Source: Polysphondylium violaceum | Taxonomy: Eukaryota; Evosea; Eumycetozoa; Dictyosteliales; Dictyosteliaceae | Direction of reading: 5' to 3' | Assembly: GCA_000277445.1 (NCBI GenBank) | Contig: AJWJ01000297.1 | Location: forward strand, 1-28,071 | DNA: 28,071 bases | In this document: positions 8,291 through 18,981 of the stretch, one piece after another | Layout of the letters: every line of letters begins with the position of its first letter | Position numbering within the stretch: position 1 is the stretch's first letter | Position numbers and translations under genes: made by a program | Notes under the pieces: generated by a model | What the model was told of the DNA's origin: nothing | The model's input: only the letters and a program-made list of their open reading frames with translations | Database searches by the model: none

Positions 8291-10243
8291 ATGATAATAG
8301 ACAGTTATAGATTAGTATTTGGGAACAAATTCTTGGCATCGCACATATTCAACATTGTGCATCAACTACAGATCAACAAATATCCATTGAAATACAATGA
8401 TATTGTGGATGTTGGTTGGATGATAAAGTATGGCCATGTGGGTTTGGCAAAGGAAAAGATAAACGATCATTCCCATCTATATGTTAGCCATGAAGATCTA
8501 TTTTCTATCGTGGCCAACACAGATACAAAGATGTTTATTTATCTATTTGAGAAATACAAATACTATGCTTTACAATATATTGATAATGGACGGAAAAGTT
8601 TAAAAGAGAACCAACAAGTCATTGAATATTTATTAAACAATGGCTATGTAGTATACAAAAAGAGGACTCCATGTCCTAGTATCAGTAGTTGTAGTCTTGA
8701 TCGTGACAAGGCTGTGGAATCAATGGTAGGAATTACAGAGACCGATTTTATATTTACTTTAGAGAGTGGTTTTGATATGTGGTCATCATGCATAGACCGA
8801 AGTGGTGCAGAGTTCTTTAAAATATGGAAGGCTTGGTCAAGGCGTATAAGAATAACTCCAAATACTATTCTCTTTCATCTCTCGAGAGATATAAGAGATG
8901 ATGACAATGATGTTGATTTATATAATGATGACGATTATGTAATAGATATTTCTCGTACCATAACAAAAGCTGCTTGTGTTTCAAGCTCCCTAATAATATT
9001 GGGATTCTTGATCGACAAAGGTTTGAAGGCAGAGGTTCAGTACGCGATAGATGAATATGAAGATTTCTTTGGGGACCGGATGGCAGAGACACCATTATCT
9101 CATGAAGAATGTCATGTTGTTGTCAAGATGGTACGATCTGATGTTAAATGGATACAAGATGTACTGCTCCTGTGTAGTTTTTATGGCTATGCTGAAAACT
9201 TTAATTCCCTGTACCCATCATTAAAACAACTTTTGCTTGATCCAAAGAAAAGAGAACAAATACTCTTTGAGTGTGTAAAGTATAAAAACTATCATATGAT
9301 TCCCGTGTTGGCAAGCCAAGGTATCTTCTTTTCAGACTACATCGATGGAGATATGCTTTTTGATATGTGTAATCATTTTTCTGGGGCATTTTCCCATCTA
9401 TTGGAATATATTGATCGCGCAATTACAAATACAGTGGCTCCAGAAGCCCGTTTAGATACTTGTACAGAATTTTTAAAATGTGCGATCGACCATGATGATT
9501 TTGTTGGTGTCAAATTCATTTTCAACAAATACAAATTTGAATCTTTGGATGAAAATGTAATCAAGACATTATCTTTTCTAAATAATCTTGCAATCATTGA
9601 TTACATCAACAAGAATAGATCATTATGTTTTACTGAAACTGCCCTCAACAACAACTACATGCATACTTTGTTTAGTAATCTATTTAATCAGGTATTAATC
9701 AGTCCACTCAATATACCATTAATTGAGTATCTGGTGAAAGAGAACTGCATCAATTTCAAGGATTTTAACTGTAAATTGGAAACCCAAGCATTCTTTAATC
9801 CTGATTTTAGTGGCTATATTCAAAACACTTATCATTTTCATGAATTTGTATATCTGATTGATCATAACAACTATTCATCTATTGATCCATTTATCAAATT
9901 ATTCATCAACGATACTAATTGGAGAAAATATTTGGTGTACATTTACAGAAATCAACATAAATTTCAAATGAAACCATCATTTCAATCAATATTTGATCAC
10001 ATTGTTATCAATTTAAATCAAAAAAACTTACAAAAATCAAAAATTAAATTGAAAGCACTTGTACGTAGATATGGATGTGTATTGAATGATAATCATTATC
10101 AACATCTTGTTCAGTATACTGATGGCCTAACTTTATTTGGTATTGTACCCCATTCAATATTTGTATCAAATAATGATCAACCACCACCACAACAATATCA
10201 AAATGATACAAGTAGTAGACCTTTAAAAAAAAAAAAGGAATAA
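8291..10243 (+). CDS. dictyostelid ankyrin-like repeat protein, function unknown
   Basis: This is a single exon of 650 residues from the first ATG (8291); the frame is open only a few codons before it. The N-terminus (YRLVFGNKFLASHIFNIVHQL) matches the opening helix common to a large dictyostelid family that I recall as degenerate ankyrin-repeat proteins. The body shows spaced units of the form LIDKGLKAEVQYAIDEY and IEYLLNNGY, typical of divergent ankyrin helices. There is no signal peptide or membrane segment. The tail is Asn/Gln/Pro-rich and ends in basic residues (PLKKKKE). No partner or pathway can be named. Such genes occur in many copies and evolve quickly. Confidence 0.75.
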   Translation: MIIDSYRLVFGNKFLASHIFNIVHQLQINKYPLKYNDIVDVGWMIKYGHVGLAKEKINDHSHLYVSHEDLFSIVANTDTKMFIYLFEKYKYYALQYIDNGRKSLKENQQVIEYLLNNGYVVYKKRTPCPSISSCSLDRDKAVESMVGITETDFIFTLESGFDMWSSCIDRSGAEFFKIWKAWSRRIRITPNTILFHLSRDIRDDDNDVDLYNDDDYVIDISRTITKAACVSSSLIILGFLIDKGLKAEVQYAIDEYEDFFGDRMAETPLSHEECHVVVKMVRSDVKWIQDVLLLCSFYGYAENFNSLYPSLKQLLLDPKKREQILFECVKYKNYHMIPVLASQGIFFSDYIDGDMLFDMCNHFSGAFSHLLEYIDRAITNTVAPEARLDTCTEFLKCAIDHDDFVGVKFIFNKYKFESLDENVIKTLSFLNNLAIIDYINKNRSLCFTETALNNNYMHTLFSNLFNQVLISPLNIPLIEYLVKENCINFKDFNCKLETQAFFNPDFSGYIQNTYHFHEFVYLIDHNNYSSIDPFIKLFINDTNWRKYLVYIYRNQHKFQMKPSFQSIFDHIVINLNQKNLQKSKIKLKALVRRYGCVLNDNHYQHLVQYTDGLTLFGIVPHSIFVSNNDQPPPQQYQNDTSSRPLKKKKE

Positions 10244-10395
10244 ATCATTCTTTTCAAATAACATTATTATATACTACATCATAATAGGATTTGTTTAATT
10301 ATTTCCCCATTTTACAACAGTATTTAATTAGATAATGAAAAAGCCTTGGAATCAAATAATACAAATGGAGATAATGTAAAGTTGGTAGTGTGATA

Positions 10396-12327
10396 CTAAT
10401 CTAAAGTGACTATTGAAGTGGTTAACAATCATGCACAATAAAATAACAAATACTTTGAGTATACATACTTATATTTCCCATATTATTATCATCTAAAGGC
10501 GGGGTAGATTGAGAGGTAGTGGCACTATTACTACCACTGTTAAGGTTACTATTGTTGTTATTGCTATTCAGATAAATTTCACTCATCTTTTCTCGATATT
10601 CCTCATATTTTCCTTGAATGATTAGTGTGTTTATCTTTTCACAATCAACTTCATCCTGGGCACTTAGAAAGTTTTCAAAACGAGTGGAGCTATATAAAAA
10701 CTTTCCCAAACCTTGTGGACCACCATAGAATAGATAATATCTATCATATTTGGTGAAACCTTTTTGACGAACTGCCCAATGATCCCGGGGGAACTGAAGT
10801 GTGTAAATCATAGTGTATGCCATATGTTTACAATAGTATCCAGATTTAGGCCAATCGGGACATGAGCATGTAAACGTTGGTCCAAATGTAATATCGTATT
10901 CAAACTCACCTCCACCTATTCTATACACCTTGATACAATCTTCTCTATCAATCTCTTTTGTGAGACCATAGGGCTTCTCTTCTCTGCCCTTGAACATGTC
11001 ATCTGCTTTTGTAAATTTATATTCCTGCTTCTAAATCGCGGTTAAGAGAGACAGTGGTGGTATTAGTATTGTATTAGTTGCTTTGTTATTTTAACTATAT
11101 CCTGTCCATTGTGTACTCTTTACTTACCTTTAATATTTTTTTAATAAACTTTTGTAGACTATTAACATCGATGGGTTTTTTCTTTGATGGAGATTCGGTA
11201 GTAATCTTTGATTGACTTGACGATATCGATGAAGAAGATAAGGATGGTGATGAAATTGATGGTTCAGATTTCATATTACTCTGTGCCATCAACTTGTCTA
11301 CTGCTTTACCTATTTTTGATTTCATAGGAGAATCAGATATTGATTTAGTAATTGGATTGGGAAGACTAGATATATTACTATTATTCGTTGCTACTGGCTG
11401 TGGTAGTTTAATAGGTGTTGTTTTTGATGAAACAAGAGGTGGTAAAGATGATGTACTACTCGACAAACTCCTTGGTGGAGTAAGAGGTGGTGGTGTTGAT
11501 GTTGATTTGGGTTCAGGAGGACTATATGATTGTCTATTATTTGATATTGCTGGCAAAGTAGATTGCTTTTTCTTTATTGGAGAGATATCACCAATATCAT
11601 AATAATCAAGGCTACTATCCTCTTGAATAAAATTCTTTTCAACAATACTATTATGACTGTTAATTTCATTATTATTGTTATTATTATTATTGCTATTGCT
11701 AATATTATCTCCATTATCCAAAGCTATTAAACCACTATCATTTTGACTCGTTAAACTATTATTAACTATGTTTGTACTCGTATTGTTTGATCTATATGGA
11801 CTTTTTAAGGATAATTCGATTTTTCTTTTCGTCCCTGTAGATTGTATTGATGATGTTGTTGAAACTATAGATTTATTATTATTGTTGTTATTGTCATCAA
11901 CACTTTTACTAAGGTTATTAACATTGCTATTATTATTTTTATCATTATTGCTATTATTTTTACTACTATTATTATTACTACTATCCTCAATATTACAAAT
12001 GGTTTTATTTTTGTTTTTGTTATTGCTCTTACTTGATAAATCCAATCTTTTTGGAATTGGTTTATAATGTTTTGAATTTAATAAATCATCAGGGGTGATA
12101 TCAAAATCAGCCAAATACTGAGCCTGTTGTTCTTTGGGTAACTTTGAAATATATTGATAAATAGCAACATTTCTTTGAAACTGCAAGTTTTGTAACAAGT
12201 AGCTTCCAATGCCTGGTATTGCTTTGAGTAGAGGATTCGATAGTTTACTAACATACTCATAATGTCCTCTTAACTCTTGAAACAATGTTTCTAAATCTTC
12301 AGTAACCATTGTTTTACTCTTTTCCAT
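10396..12327 (-). CDS. SWIM zinc-finger protein with Asn/Ser-rich linker
   Basis: Exon 1 (11128-12327) and exon 2 (10469-11030) join in phase 0. A short third exon (10396-10409, ending TLD-stop) is the best-fitting end, for about 591 residues; reading on without the last intron would stop at 10422. Residues 1-90 form an uncharacterised alpha-helical segment (LFQELRGHYEYVSKL, GSYLLQNLQFQRN). Residues 100-380 are Asn/Ser homopolymer-rich low complexity. Residues 455-469 form the SWIM motif CxCx9CxH (CSCPDWPKSGYYCKH), a zinc-binding domain found in recombination, ubiquitin and transposase-related proteins. No wider family was recognised. A role in DNA or protein binding is inference only. Confidence 0.75.
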
Positions 12328-12875
12328 TATACATTATATACTATGTGAGTAGATAAATAACTACGATCCATGCGATGGACAATGAGAATATTAAAATAGT
12401 TAAAATTTTTTTTTTTTTTTTTTTTTGGTTGCTTCATTTATAAATAGTTATTTTAACACTCTTTTTTTGTAACATTCCAAGAATACCTATCAATCATTGT
12501 ATACAACATTTAATCTCAAATTATTATTATGTTTGATAGTAGACCGACCCAAAACTTTTAAAAATATTTTATCGGATCCGATCGATTGATTTGACGAATA
12601 GTTTTTTTTCCCATCTTTGGTAGAGCAATATCAACAATAAAATAAATTAATATTCATGTATTCATCACATATATTTGTATTTAACACCTTATGCGGTTTA
12701 AGATGATTGATTGTTTGGCATCAAGGTTAATTTTGGCCTCATGAAAATAATATAAAATAGAGAAAAAGAGAGAAAAAAACTAACAAATAGATTTAAATTA
12801 TTATTAAAGGTTTTTTTTTTTTATTTGATACAAGAAAAAGAATTAATTTAAAATAAAGTTATATATAAAGTTAAT
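12328..12875. other. intergenic region upstream of the SWIM gene
   Basis: This holds a run of more than 20 T near 12405-12426, a short inverted repeat TCCAT-GCG-ATGGA at about 12367 and the palindrome CGGATCCG near 12575. The 3' side abuts the stop codon of ino1. No gene was seen. Confidence 0.5.
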
Positions 12876-14414
12876 TTAAAGTCTTTCTTCTAATAACATA
12901 TTGTTATCGGGTGGTAAAGATAAACAAGCTTTCAAAATATTTTCAATGGCAGCTCTTTGTTTAAATAAGGCATTTACGACTTTGGCTTTTTCTGGGACTA
13001 ATGGAGCCTTTAATAAATAGGATAAAATAGAGAGAACTGGATGGAAACCAATAAATTCATCACTACCTTCTGGTTTCATAGAAATACGAGCAGACAATTC
13101 GGCTAAAATAACAAGATCTAAAATAATTGGGGCGGCGAGAAGAGAGTCTTCACAGGTGTTGTGGAGGACGATGGTATTGTGACCACCCATGAAAATTTGA
13201 GAGGTATATTCATCCATGGCTCTCTTGGAGTCACCGACGTATGGGACGTATTTGATGACAATGACGTGATCTGGGTGTTCACCTTCTTTGTAGAGGATAG
13301 AGTTGGAGGCAATCATGTCGTCGACAACGTTGCTCTTGGTGATTTCTTTGGAACGGAATTGTTGTGGAGCAGAGAGATTCTTACCGTCGTTGTTACCGAG
13401 ATGGTTGTAAGAGACGATAGAGACTGGCTTGATACCGGCAGAGACGAGGAAATCAGTGAGGACAGATTTAATCTTGGTTTGACCGGTCTTAAAGTCATCA
13501 CCACCAATGGTGACATTCTTGGCAATGGCTAATTCGACGACGGCTGGGACAAAGGTGTTTTGTGGGGAACCGTTGATGTAGGTGGTGTTTTCAAGGATAG
13601 AAGCGACGGCAAACAAGGTGGATGGTGAGATTTCTTCTTCACCCTTTTCGATGGCGGCTTGTAAGTTTTCCCAAGTGTCGTTGATACCAGCGATGACGCT
13701 AGAGAATCTTTCAGTGTTGGCAGACCAACAGACAATAACTTTGTCGAGTTTGTTGGCTTCTTTGAATTCTCTAATGTCTTTTCTAATTTGTTCCATTTGT
13801 TCTTTTTTGGTACCAGTCAAGACGTTGTTGGCTCTGTCTTTTTGGTTGGCAGCGATAAAGTCTGGGAAGTAGATGGATGGAAGTGGTCTGATTTGCTTCA
13901 TGTGTGGGATGAGTTGAGCTTGTAAATCATATTCAAAAACTTCAGCACGTTGCATGGCTTCGGCGAGATCGGCATTGTTGATATCCCAACCACCAAAAAC
14001 GATGTCATTTGGATGAACCATTGGAACAAGATTCTTGAGTGGAACGTAGGCATCACGACCTTTTTCGTCAAGACCCAATTTGATGGTGGATGACATGATG
14101 ACTGAACCAAAGTAGTTTGGACTTTGGACACCTTGTTTAGTCTTCCAGCATAAACCTTCTCTGTTGGCAATAACACCACCAACAACAGTGGTACCATTGT
14201 TACCACCTAAACCAACAATCATACAACCTAAACGTGGTACTTTTCTTTCAGTCTTGAAGGTATATTTTTGATCGACTGGTTCGACAACTAATTCATTGTT
14301 GATAAAGGCTGATTTAGTAGTTTGATAAGTGTATTTGGAAATAATAGCTTCTTCAGTATATTCAACATTTGGACTGTTTACACGAAAAGTATCATACATT
14401 TGAGCTGATTGCAT
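12876..14414 (-). CDS. ino1: inositol-3-phosphate synthase
   Basis: This enzyme turns glucose 6-phosphate into 1D-myo-inositol 3-phosphate with NAD, the entry to inositol lipids and inositol phosphates. It is an uninterrupted ORF of 512 residues, the normal eukaryotic length. The NAD-binding loop is at about 68-75 (GLGGNNGTT). Further family blocks are [46 protein letters not shown] and [17 protein letters not shown]. The lysines of the active site lie in these blocks. Codons are noticeably richer in C-ending forms than in the neighbours, as in highly expressed genes. The long open frames on the other strand are by-products of this bias. Confidence 0.97.
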   Translation of the reverse strand: MQSAQMYDTFRVNSPNVEYTEEAIISKYTYQTTKSAFINNELVVEPVDQKYTFKTERKVPRLGCMIVGLGGNNGTTVVGGVIANREGLCWKTKQGVQSPNYFGSVIMSSTIKLGLDEKGRDAYVPLKNLVPMVHPNDIVFGGWDINNADLAEAMQRAEVFEYDLQAQLIPHMKQIRPLPSIYFPDFIAANQKDRANNVLTGTKKEQMEQIRKDIREFKEANKLDKVIVCWSANTERFSSVIAGINDTWENLQAAIEKGEEEISPSTLFAVASILENTTYINGSPQNTFVPAVVELAIAKNVTIGGDDFKTGQTKIKSVLTDFLVSAGIKPVSIVSYNHLGNNDGKNLSAPQQFRSKEITKSNVVDDMIASNSILYKEGEHPDHVIVIKYVPYVGDSKRAMDEYTSQIFMGGHNTIVLHNTCEDSLLAAPIILDLVILAELSARISMKPEGSDEFIGFHPVLSILSYLLKAPLVPEKAKVVNALFKQRAAIENILKACLSLPPDNNMLLEERL

Positions 14415-14492
14415 TTTATTATCTTTTCTTTTTTTTTATTTAATAAAAAAACTAAATATAAAGATTATTTGTTAGTTTTTGTATTTATAGAT

Positions 14493-14506
14493 AAAAAATG
14501 ATGGTG
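14493..14506 (-). promoter_or_regulatory. upstream motif of ino1 (CATCATTTTTT class)
   Basis: The coding strand reads CACCATCATTTTTT about 79 nt before the ATG, similar to the motifs ahead of UCHL5, bcaA, clp1 and dynamitin. Confidence 0.35.
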
Positions 14507-15808
14507 TAAAAAGTAATAGTGTAGTGCCGGTGTGCAGTTAATATTTTTTTTATACGGTCGAAAAAAAAAAAATCAAAAAAAAAAAAGATTTTTTTTTTTT
14601 CTAAAGGGAAAAAAGAAAATCATCACACACACTTAAAAGGCCAAGAGTGCCGCGCTGTTTTAAATATTGTGTGTGTGTGATGTGTGACATTTTTTAAAAA
14701 CACTGTCAAATGTGTTTAGGTTGGTTGTGTGGTGAGTGTGGTGAATGAATTGCATTCCAGAGTCGGTAAAAAAACCGATGAAAATAAAAAAAAGTTGTTT
14801 TTGGATAATTGTGTGTAGTAATAATGGTAAACAACTAATATATTTTATATCAATAAAACAATCATACCTATTAATAAAAGTATTGGTATTATTTAGAAAA
14901 AGAAAAAAGGTATTATTGTTGGTAAAGGGAAAACCAAATAGAAAAGAAACACAAACAATGGCGGTTAAAAAGTAAATCAAAAAAAGTGAAAAAAATTTTA
15001 GAAAAAAAGAAAAAAAATATAAAATATTTAAAAAAAATAAAAATCAAAATTTTTTTTCGAAAAATGATGCGTTTTAAGCTCAGAGGTGCGCCTTGACCCA
15101 CCAACACAACAATTGCATGAAAAGTGACCTTATTGATTCAAACCTGAGGGCGTGGTAATTTTGTGTGTGATGGGATTTCAAAATTGTTTTTTTTTCATTT
15201 TTTTGATTTTGTCCAAAATAGAGAGGGACAATCGCAACATATGACTAAATGCGCGGTGTGATCAAATCGCACCTAATATAAATCATGAGGAGAATAAAGA
15301 CGTTTAGAAAAAAAAATAAAAAAAGTGGGTTGGGAAATATTCACTTTTTCCTTTGCACCATCAGACAGTCAGCATGATTGTGATTCAATTTCATTTCACA
15401 GTGTGTCAATTTTGCAAGCTGGCAATTTCATTTCACTCAAGATGAAAACTCTCGACACAGAGATTGTTTAATAGGTTAAATGATGTTGTCGATTGATTTT
15501 GATATGGTTTGGGAAATTTGAACAGCTCTAATAGTCATTGAAATTATACTTTTATTTGATGGTATTGTTTTACCCATTTTGAATGGGTATTTCTACTTTA
15601 AGAACAAGTTGATGTGTGCGTTTAACAAAAAAAAAAAAAAAATACTTTCTGGGCTTTTCGAGGGCTATTCTAGGGCCATTCGAGAAAACAATAAAACAGA
15701 ATATTTTTAAAATTCCAGAAAATGTAAACTAATCATATGATCAGTGTAATAGAAAACAAACAAGTTATACATATATATATAATGTGTTTTTTAATGGGAA
15801 TAAAATGT
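14507..15808. other. long intergenic region between ino1 and clp1
   Basis: This is homopolymer-rich DNA with GC-richer islands at 14620-14770, 15060-15170 and 15230-15300. It holds a perfect 8-bp inverted repeat with a 3-nt spacer (TACCCATT/AATGGGTA, 15571-15589) and three 11-bp tandem units at 15651-15683. Open frames here are low-complexity and have no family resemblance. No RNA gene was recognised. Confidence 0.5.
15651..15683 (+). repeat. three tandem 11-bp units
   Basis: The units read GGGCTTTTCGA, GGGCTATTCTA and GGGCCATTCGA without gaps. They lie about 130 bp beyond the clp1 stop codon. The pattern GGGCNNTTCNA stands out in otherwise AT-rich DNA. Confidence 0.8.
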
Positions 15809-17264
15809 TTATTCAATCCATTTTAAAGTTCCGACTAATAAATATTTTGATGGAAGTGGACCTGGTGAAGGAGCCAATGCAGTGATTTTTTTAGTTTCCA
15901 TATTAATTTCAGTTCTAAATATTTGGATAATGAGTAATCATGATTAGTGTATAGATAACAAAAATAAATAATCAATGTACTTGATACATACACATAGAGA
16001 AAGCCAGCAATATTACTTTGAAGTATATTTTGAGGTTGTTTAGCATAAGAAATACCCAATATAGAATGAGTCATATCAATTGAAGGTGTGGTTTCAGTTA
16101 TTTGTAAAGGATCGATACTAGATTGAGCACCAATTGGTAATGCTGTCAAAGGTGCCACTGGACCACCACCTGTTCTAAATATTGTTACATCTTTAAAATC
16201 CAATACAACATAGTGAGGTGATAAATCATCATTGATACCATAAAAATATTCTTTGATCTTGTTCATTCTTGTCTTTTTTCTAAATTGTGATGATCTATAA
16301 TATACCTATAGGAATGTGTAATGAATGAGATTAGTCATTTAAATTATACTGTAGACTATACAACATAGTACTATACAACACTACTTACACCACCAGATTT
16401 TGGTAATTTAATAATTTTAATCTTTGTATTTGAATAGTGTCTGGATAGATCACTGTATAGCTTTTCATTGTCCATTACAATGATAAAGTTTGCTTTAAAT
16501 GTATCAACGGTGCTGAGGAGGATGTTGTAGCCTAGATCTTCAATCCAACCACATGTATTTAAAATATACCCAGACAATCGAGATAGATCGTTGGATTCTA
16601 AACGTTTGTCTACGTTGCTTGCCAACGACTCCATCATTGCTTTAAAGAGATTTGGGTTGATATCAAGACTTGCGTGACCATAGTACTGAACAAAAGGGAT
16701 TGTGTTTGATAGACCAGACTCTATGTCGATGGGACTCTCTATGAGCGATGCAGAGATGGTGCCTGGCAATGTAATGCCACCTTGTCCGGGATCAAGGTCG
16801 ATATAGACTGGATGAAATCCCCATCGTGCCGAGTAATTTAACAACATCTTGCTGATGGAACTCTTGCCCGAGTCGGTAGGGCCTGCAATCACGACACGGG
16901 GTCCGTAGGCAGTGGGATCGTCGAGTATCGATGTACGATAGTCATCCAGGGTCTTGAACACGTTGGCATAGAGCTTCATGGGTGTCTCGAGACCCACATA
17001 GGCCGAGCAATTGGTCATCTCGAGTTTACATCCACTCCACGTATATATCGCACCCTTGGTTGCCAACAACACATACTCTCTTCTCAACGACAGCTCTGTG
17101 CCAAAGTACTCTGCAGTGCCTTCAACCAGCTTGATCGTACCCTGTACGCCAAAATCAATTTCAAATCTAAGTTCTTGTTCACTCTGTAGTTCATAGATTA
17201 CTGGTTTTTGTGTGGTTATGTTGGCTGCTGTCGATGTTATGTTTACTATATTTGAATCCCCCAT
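15809..17264 (-). CDS. clp1: polyribonucleotide 5'-hydroxyl-kinase CLP1
   Basis: CLP1 belongs to the mRNA 3'-end cleavage factor II complex (with PCF11), and in animals and some others also to the tRNA-splicing endonuclease. Exons 16389-17264, 15992-16305 and 15809-15914 join in frame for 431 residues (human 425). The N-terminal beta domain contains LRFEIDFGVQGTIKLVEGTAE and the Walker A loop is GPTDSGKS at 128-135. DLDPGQGGITLPGT is the Walker B and clasp region. The C-terminal domain includes REYFYG-like KEYFYGINDDLSPH, SILGISYA and PSPGPLPSKYLLVG. tRNA-Phe lies 338 bp upstream and points away. Confidence 0.95.
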
Positions 17265-17286
17265 TATAAATCTCTCTATCTTTTTG

Positions 17287-17302
17287 AAAAAAGTGATAAA
17301 TG
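17287..17302 (-). promoter_or_regulatory. upstream motif of clp1 (ATCACTTTTTT class)
   Basis: The coding strand reads CATTTATCACTTTTTT, about 23 nt before the ATG. It is a weaker match to the shared motif. Confidence 0.3.
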
Positions 17303-17601
17303 AAAAAAAAGTTTTTGAGTTCTATTTATGATTTTTTTTAAGTTTGTAATTTTGTGTGATTGAGGAATTGCAGGCATTGATTTGTCATTTATTGATATTA
17401 TGGTCGATTACTATTTGACTTTTTCCACAATAATTCTCAAATTCATAAGATACTCTGCAATTTTTGGGCTCCAAAATTTCATATTTTAAGTGGATGAGTG
17501 GTGATGAAAAATTTGTGAGTTCAAAATACTTATTAAAAAAAAATGTGGAGCTAGAGCAAAATGAAAATTTAAATAAACATAAATTCATATAATTTCATCA
17601 A
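17303..17601. other. spacer between clp1 and tRNA-Phe
   Basis: This is AT-rich DNA with no gene. The last 30 bp hold TATA-like sequence (CATATAATTT) directly before the tRNA. Confidence 0.5.
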
Positions 17602-17675
17602 GCCTTAGTAGCTCAGTTGGTACGAGCGTGAGACTGAAGATCTTAAGGTCGCTGGTTCGATCCCGGCCTGAGGCA
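17602..17675 (+). tRNA. tRNA-Phe (anticodon GAA)
   Basis: A 74-nt cloverleaf including discriminator A. The acceptor stem is GCCTTAG/CTGAGGC, the D stem GCTC/GAGC with AGTTGG in the loop. The anticodon stem TGAGA/TCTTA holds loop CTGAAGA with anticodon GAA. The variable loop is AGGTC and the T stem GCTGG/CCGGC with canonical TTCGATC. There is no intron and all internal promoter positions are standard. Confidence 0.97.
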
Positions 17676-17678
17676 AAA

Positions 17679-17684
17679 TTTTTT
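17679..17684 (+). terminator. RNA polymerase III terminator of tRNA-Phe
   Basis: A run of six T starts four nucleotides after the mature 3' end. Confidence 0.8.
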
Positions 17685-17699
17685 ATATAATATCTCATT

Positions 17700-17706
17700 T
17701 GTCGGG
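17700..17706 (+). promoter_or_regulatory. shared tRNA downstream motif TGTCGGG (copy behind tRNA-Phe)
   Basis: TGTCGGG lies 24 nt after the tRNA-Phe 3' end, past the T6 terminator, and is followed by nine T. Orientation and spacing match the copies behind tRNA-Arg and tRNA-Thr. Confidence 0.55.
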
Positions 17707-18981
17707 TTTTTTTTTAAAATTTAATAACAATGACTAAGGTCGTTGGTATTAAAGGTTGGAATGAATGATGAATACTCAAGCGAGACGAGATACACTAAAT
17801 GAACACAAAACTCAATCTTCTAATGAACTAAATAATCTAATGAGAATAATCTATATAATGCTATGTATCTTTATGATGAAGAAAACATAATGAAAATGTT
17901 TTTCCAAATTTTTATTTTGTAAAAACATTTTTATAACAAGATTTTTCCTGTTAATCATGGATTGACCACAAATGAGTTCAATTCCAGAGATGATTATAGT
18001 TCATTAATAGGGTTATTTATTCCTATTACAAAAACATTGTAATATTAATGTTTATAGATATCACCCCATCCATATCTTATATTATTTACTTAAAGATAAC
18101 ATTTCAAGATAAAAATATTTAACACTTTCCAAAGTTTATTTTAGACAATTTAAAAATTAAAAAAATAAATACAATTTTATTTTAGTTTTTCATTATAGAA
18201 ATCTGATACGCCTTTCGCATTTATCTTTATTTGTTTATATTGTATTTACGAAACAGTAAACCTCATCAGCCCCACCTATAAATAATATATAAAAAAAAGT
18301 GTAATGATTACATAGAAGGATTGATGAAGTAATCCCATCTATCATTATGATTAATCAATCATTTTCTAACATTTGCAAGAAAGATAATAAAGATATATGG
18401 GATTCAGAAAGCATTGTTTGAAGCTATCTCCCCTTTCAAAAAAACTATCTAGGGTACATAATGGAATGCTTGAAAAAACAAAATTTTCATAGAAAAAATT
18501 TATTATCTAACCAAGTCAGAAATATTATCAGTTTAAAACTATGAAATAATTTCGGGATCTGAATTTCTACCCTGGGTTAAAATAAGTATATCAATATTTC
18601 CCTCGATTAATTGAAAAGTTGTTTTTTTTTCCGAGACATAGTGATAAATAGTCTTTTTATTATTAACTATTCAGTTTTCAATAAAATATGACACGCCAGG
18701 TAGATTAATGATTTACCTTTTCCCTAATTTTAAATACCCTGGTTTGAATGAATCTCCTATGAAAGCCCAACATTGGGATTTTATTTAAAAATCAATGGCA
18801 GTGTAAAAATTGATATTTTTTTCGGAGGGGCGAGTCTAGATATTTTATTTTTTTATTTTTATATTTTTTTATATTTTTTTTTATTTTAAAGTTTTTTTCC
18901 CTAAAAAAAGATTCAATCCTTTGGGGATTTGAATCCTCTTTTTTTTCAAATTCAATCATATTTATTTTCAAAAGTCAAAAA
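17707..18981. other. intergenic region between tRNA-Phe and the lysozyme gene
   Basis: This is 1.27 kb without a convincing gene. It contains an AT-only inverted repeat (AAAATGTTTTT/AAAAACATTTT, about 17897-17935), a GC-richer point CCCCACCTATAAATA near 18270 that looks like a TATA region, and the short palindrome CCCAACATTGGG near 18767. Next come a T-rich tract at 18840-18900 and a hairpin at 18910-18935 just before the lysozyme start. Despite the position beside a tRNA gene I find no retrotransposon remnant. Confidence 0.5.
18910..18935 (+). other. hairpin upstream of the lysozyme start codon
   Basis: GATTCAATCC pairs with GGATTTGAATC (ten pairs, one bulged T) around a five-base loop. The stem is flanked by an A7 run before and a T8 run after, which could extend it. 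It ends 46 nt before the ATG, so it may fall in the 5' leader. Confidence 0.5.

Noticed and set aside
13118-14206. Several long frames on both strands across ino1.
   Set aside because: They are shadow frames created by the biased codon use of the real gene.
14660-15107. Minus-strand open frames upstream of ino1.
   Set aside because: They are Phe/Lys/Thr low-complexity read from homopolymers, with no family signal or supporting splice sites.
41-18030. 14-bp repeat TTATTCCTATTACA at 41-54 and 18017-18030, both near tRNA genes.
   Set aside because: Orientation and distance relative to the tRNAs differ, and a 14-mer this AT-rich is expected to recur by chance in 28 kb.
18262-18295. CCCCACC followed by TATAAATAATATATAA, resembling an upstream element plus TATA box of a small RNA gene.
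   Set aside because: It does not match the remembered upstream element (CCCATAA or CCCACAA), and no structured RNA or T-run end was found downstream.
17676-18981. Possible tRNA-targeting retrotransposon remnant downstream of tRNA-Phe.
   Set aside because: No reverse transcriptase or other element-coding similarity, terminal repeats, A-tail with target duplication, or repeated module was seen.
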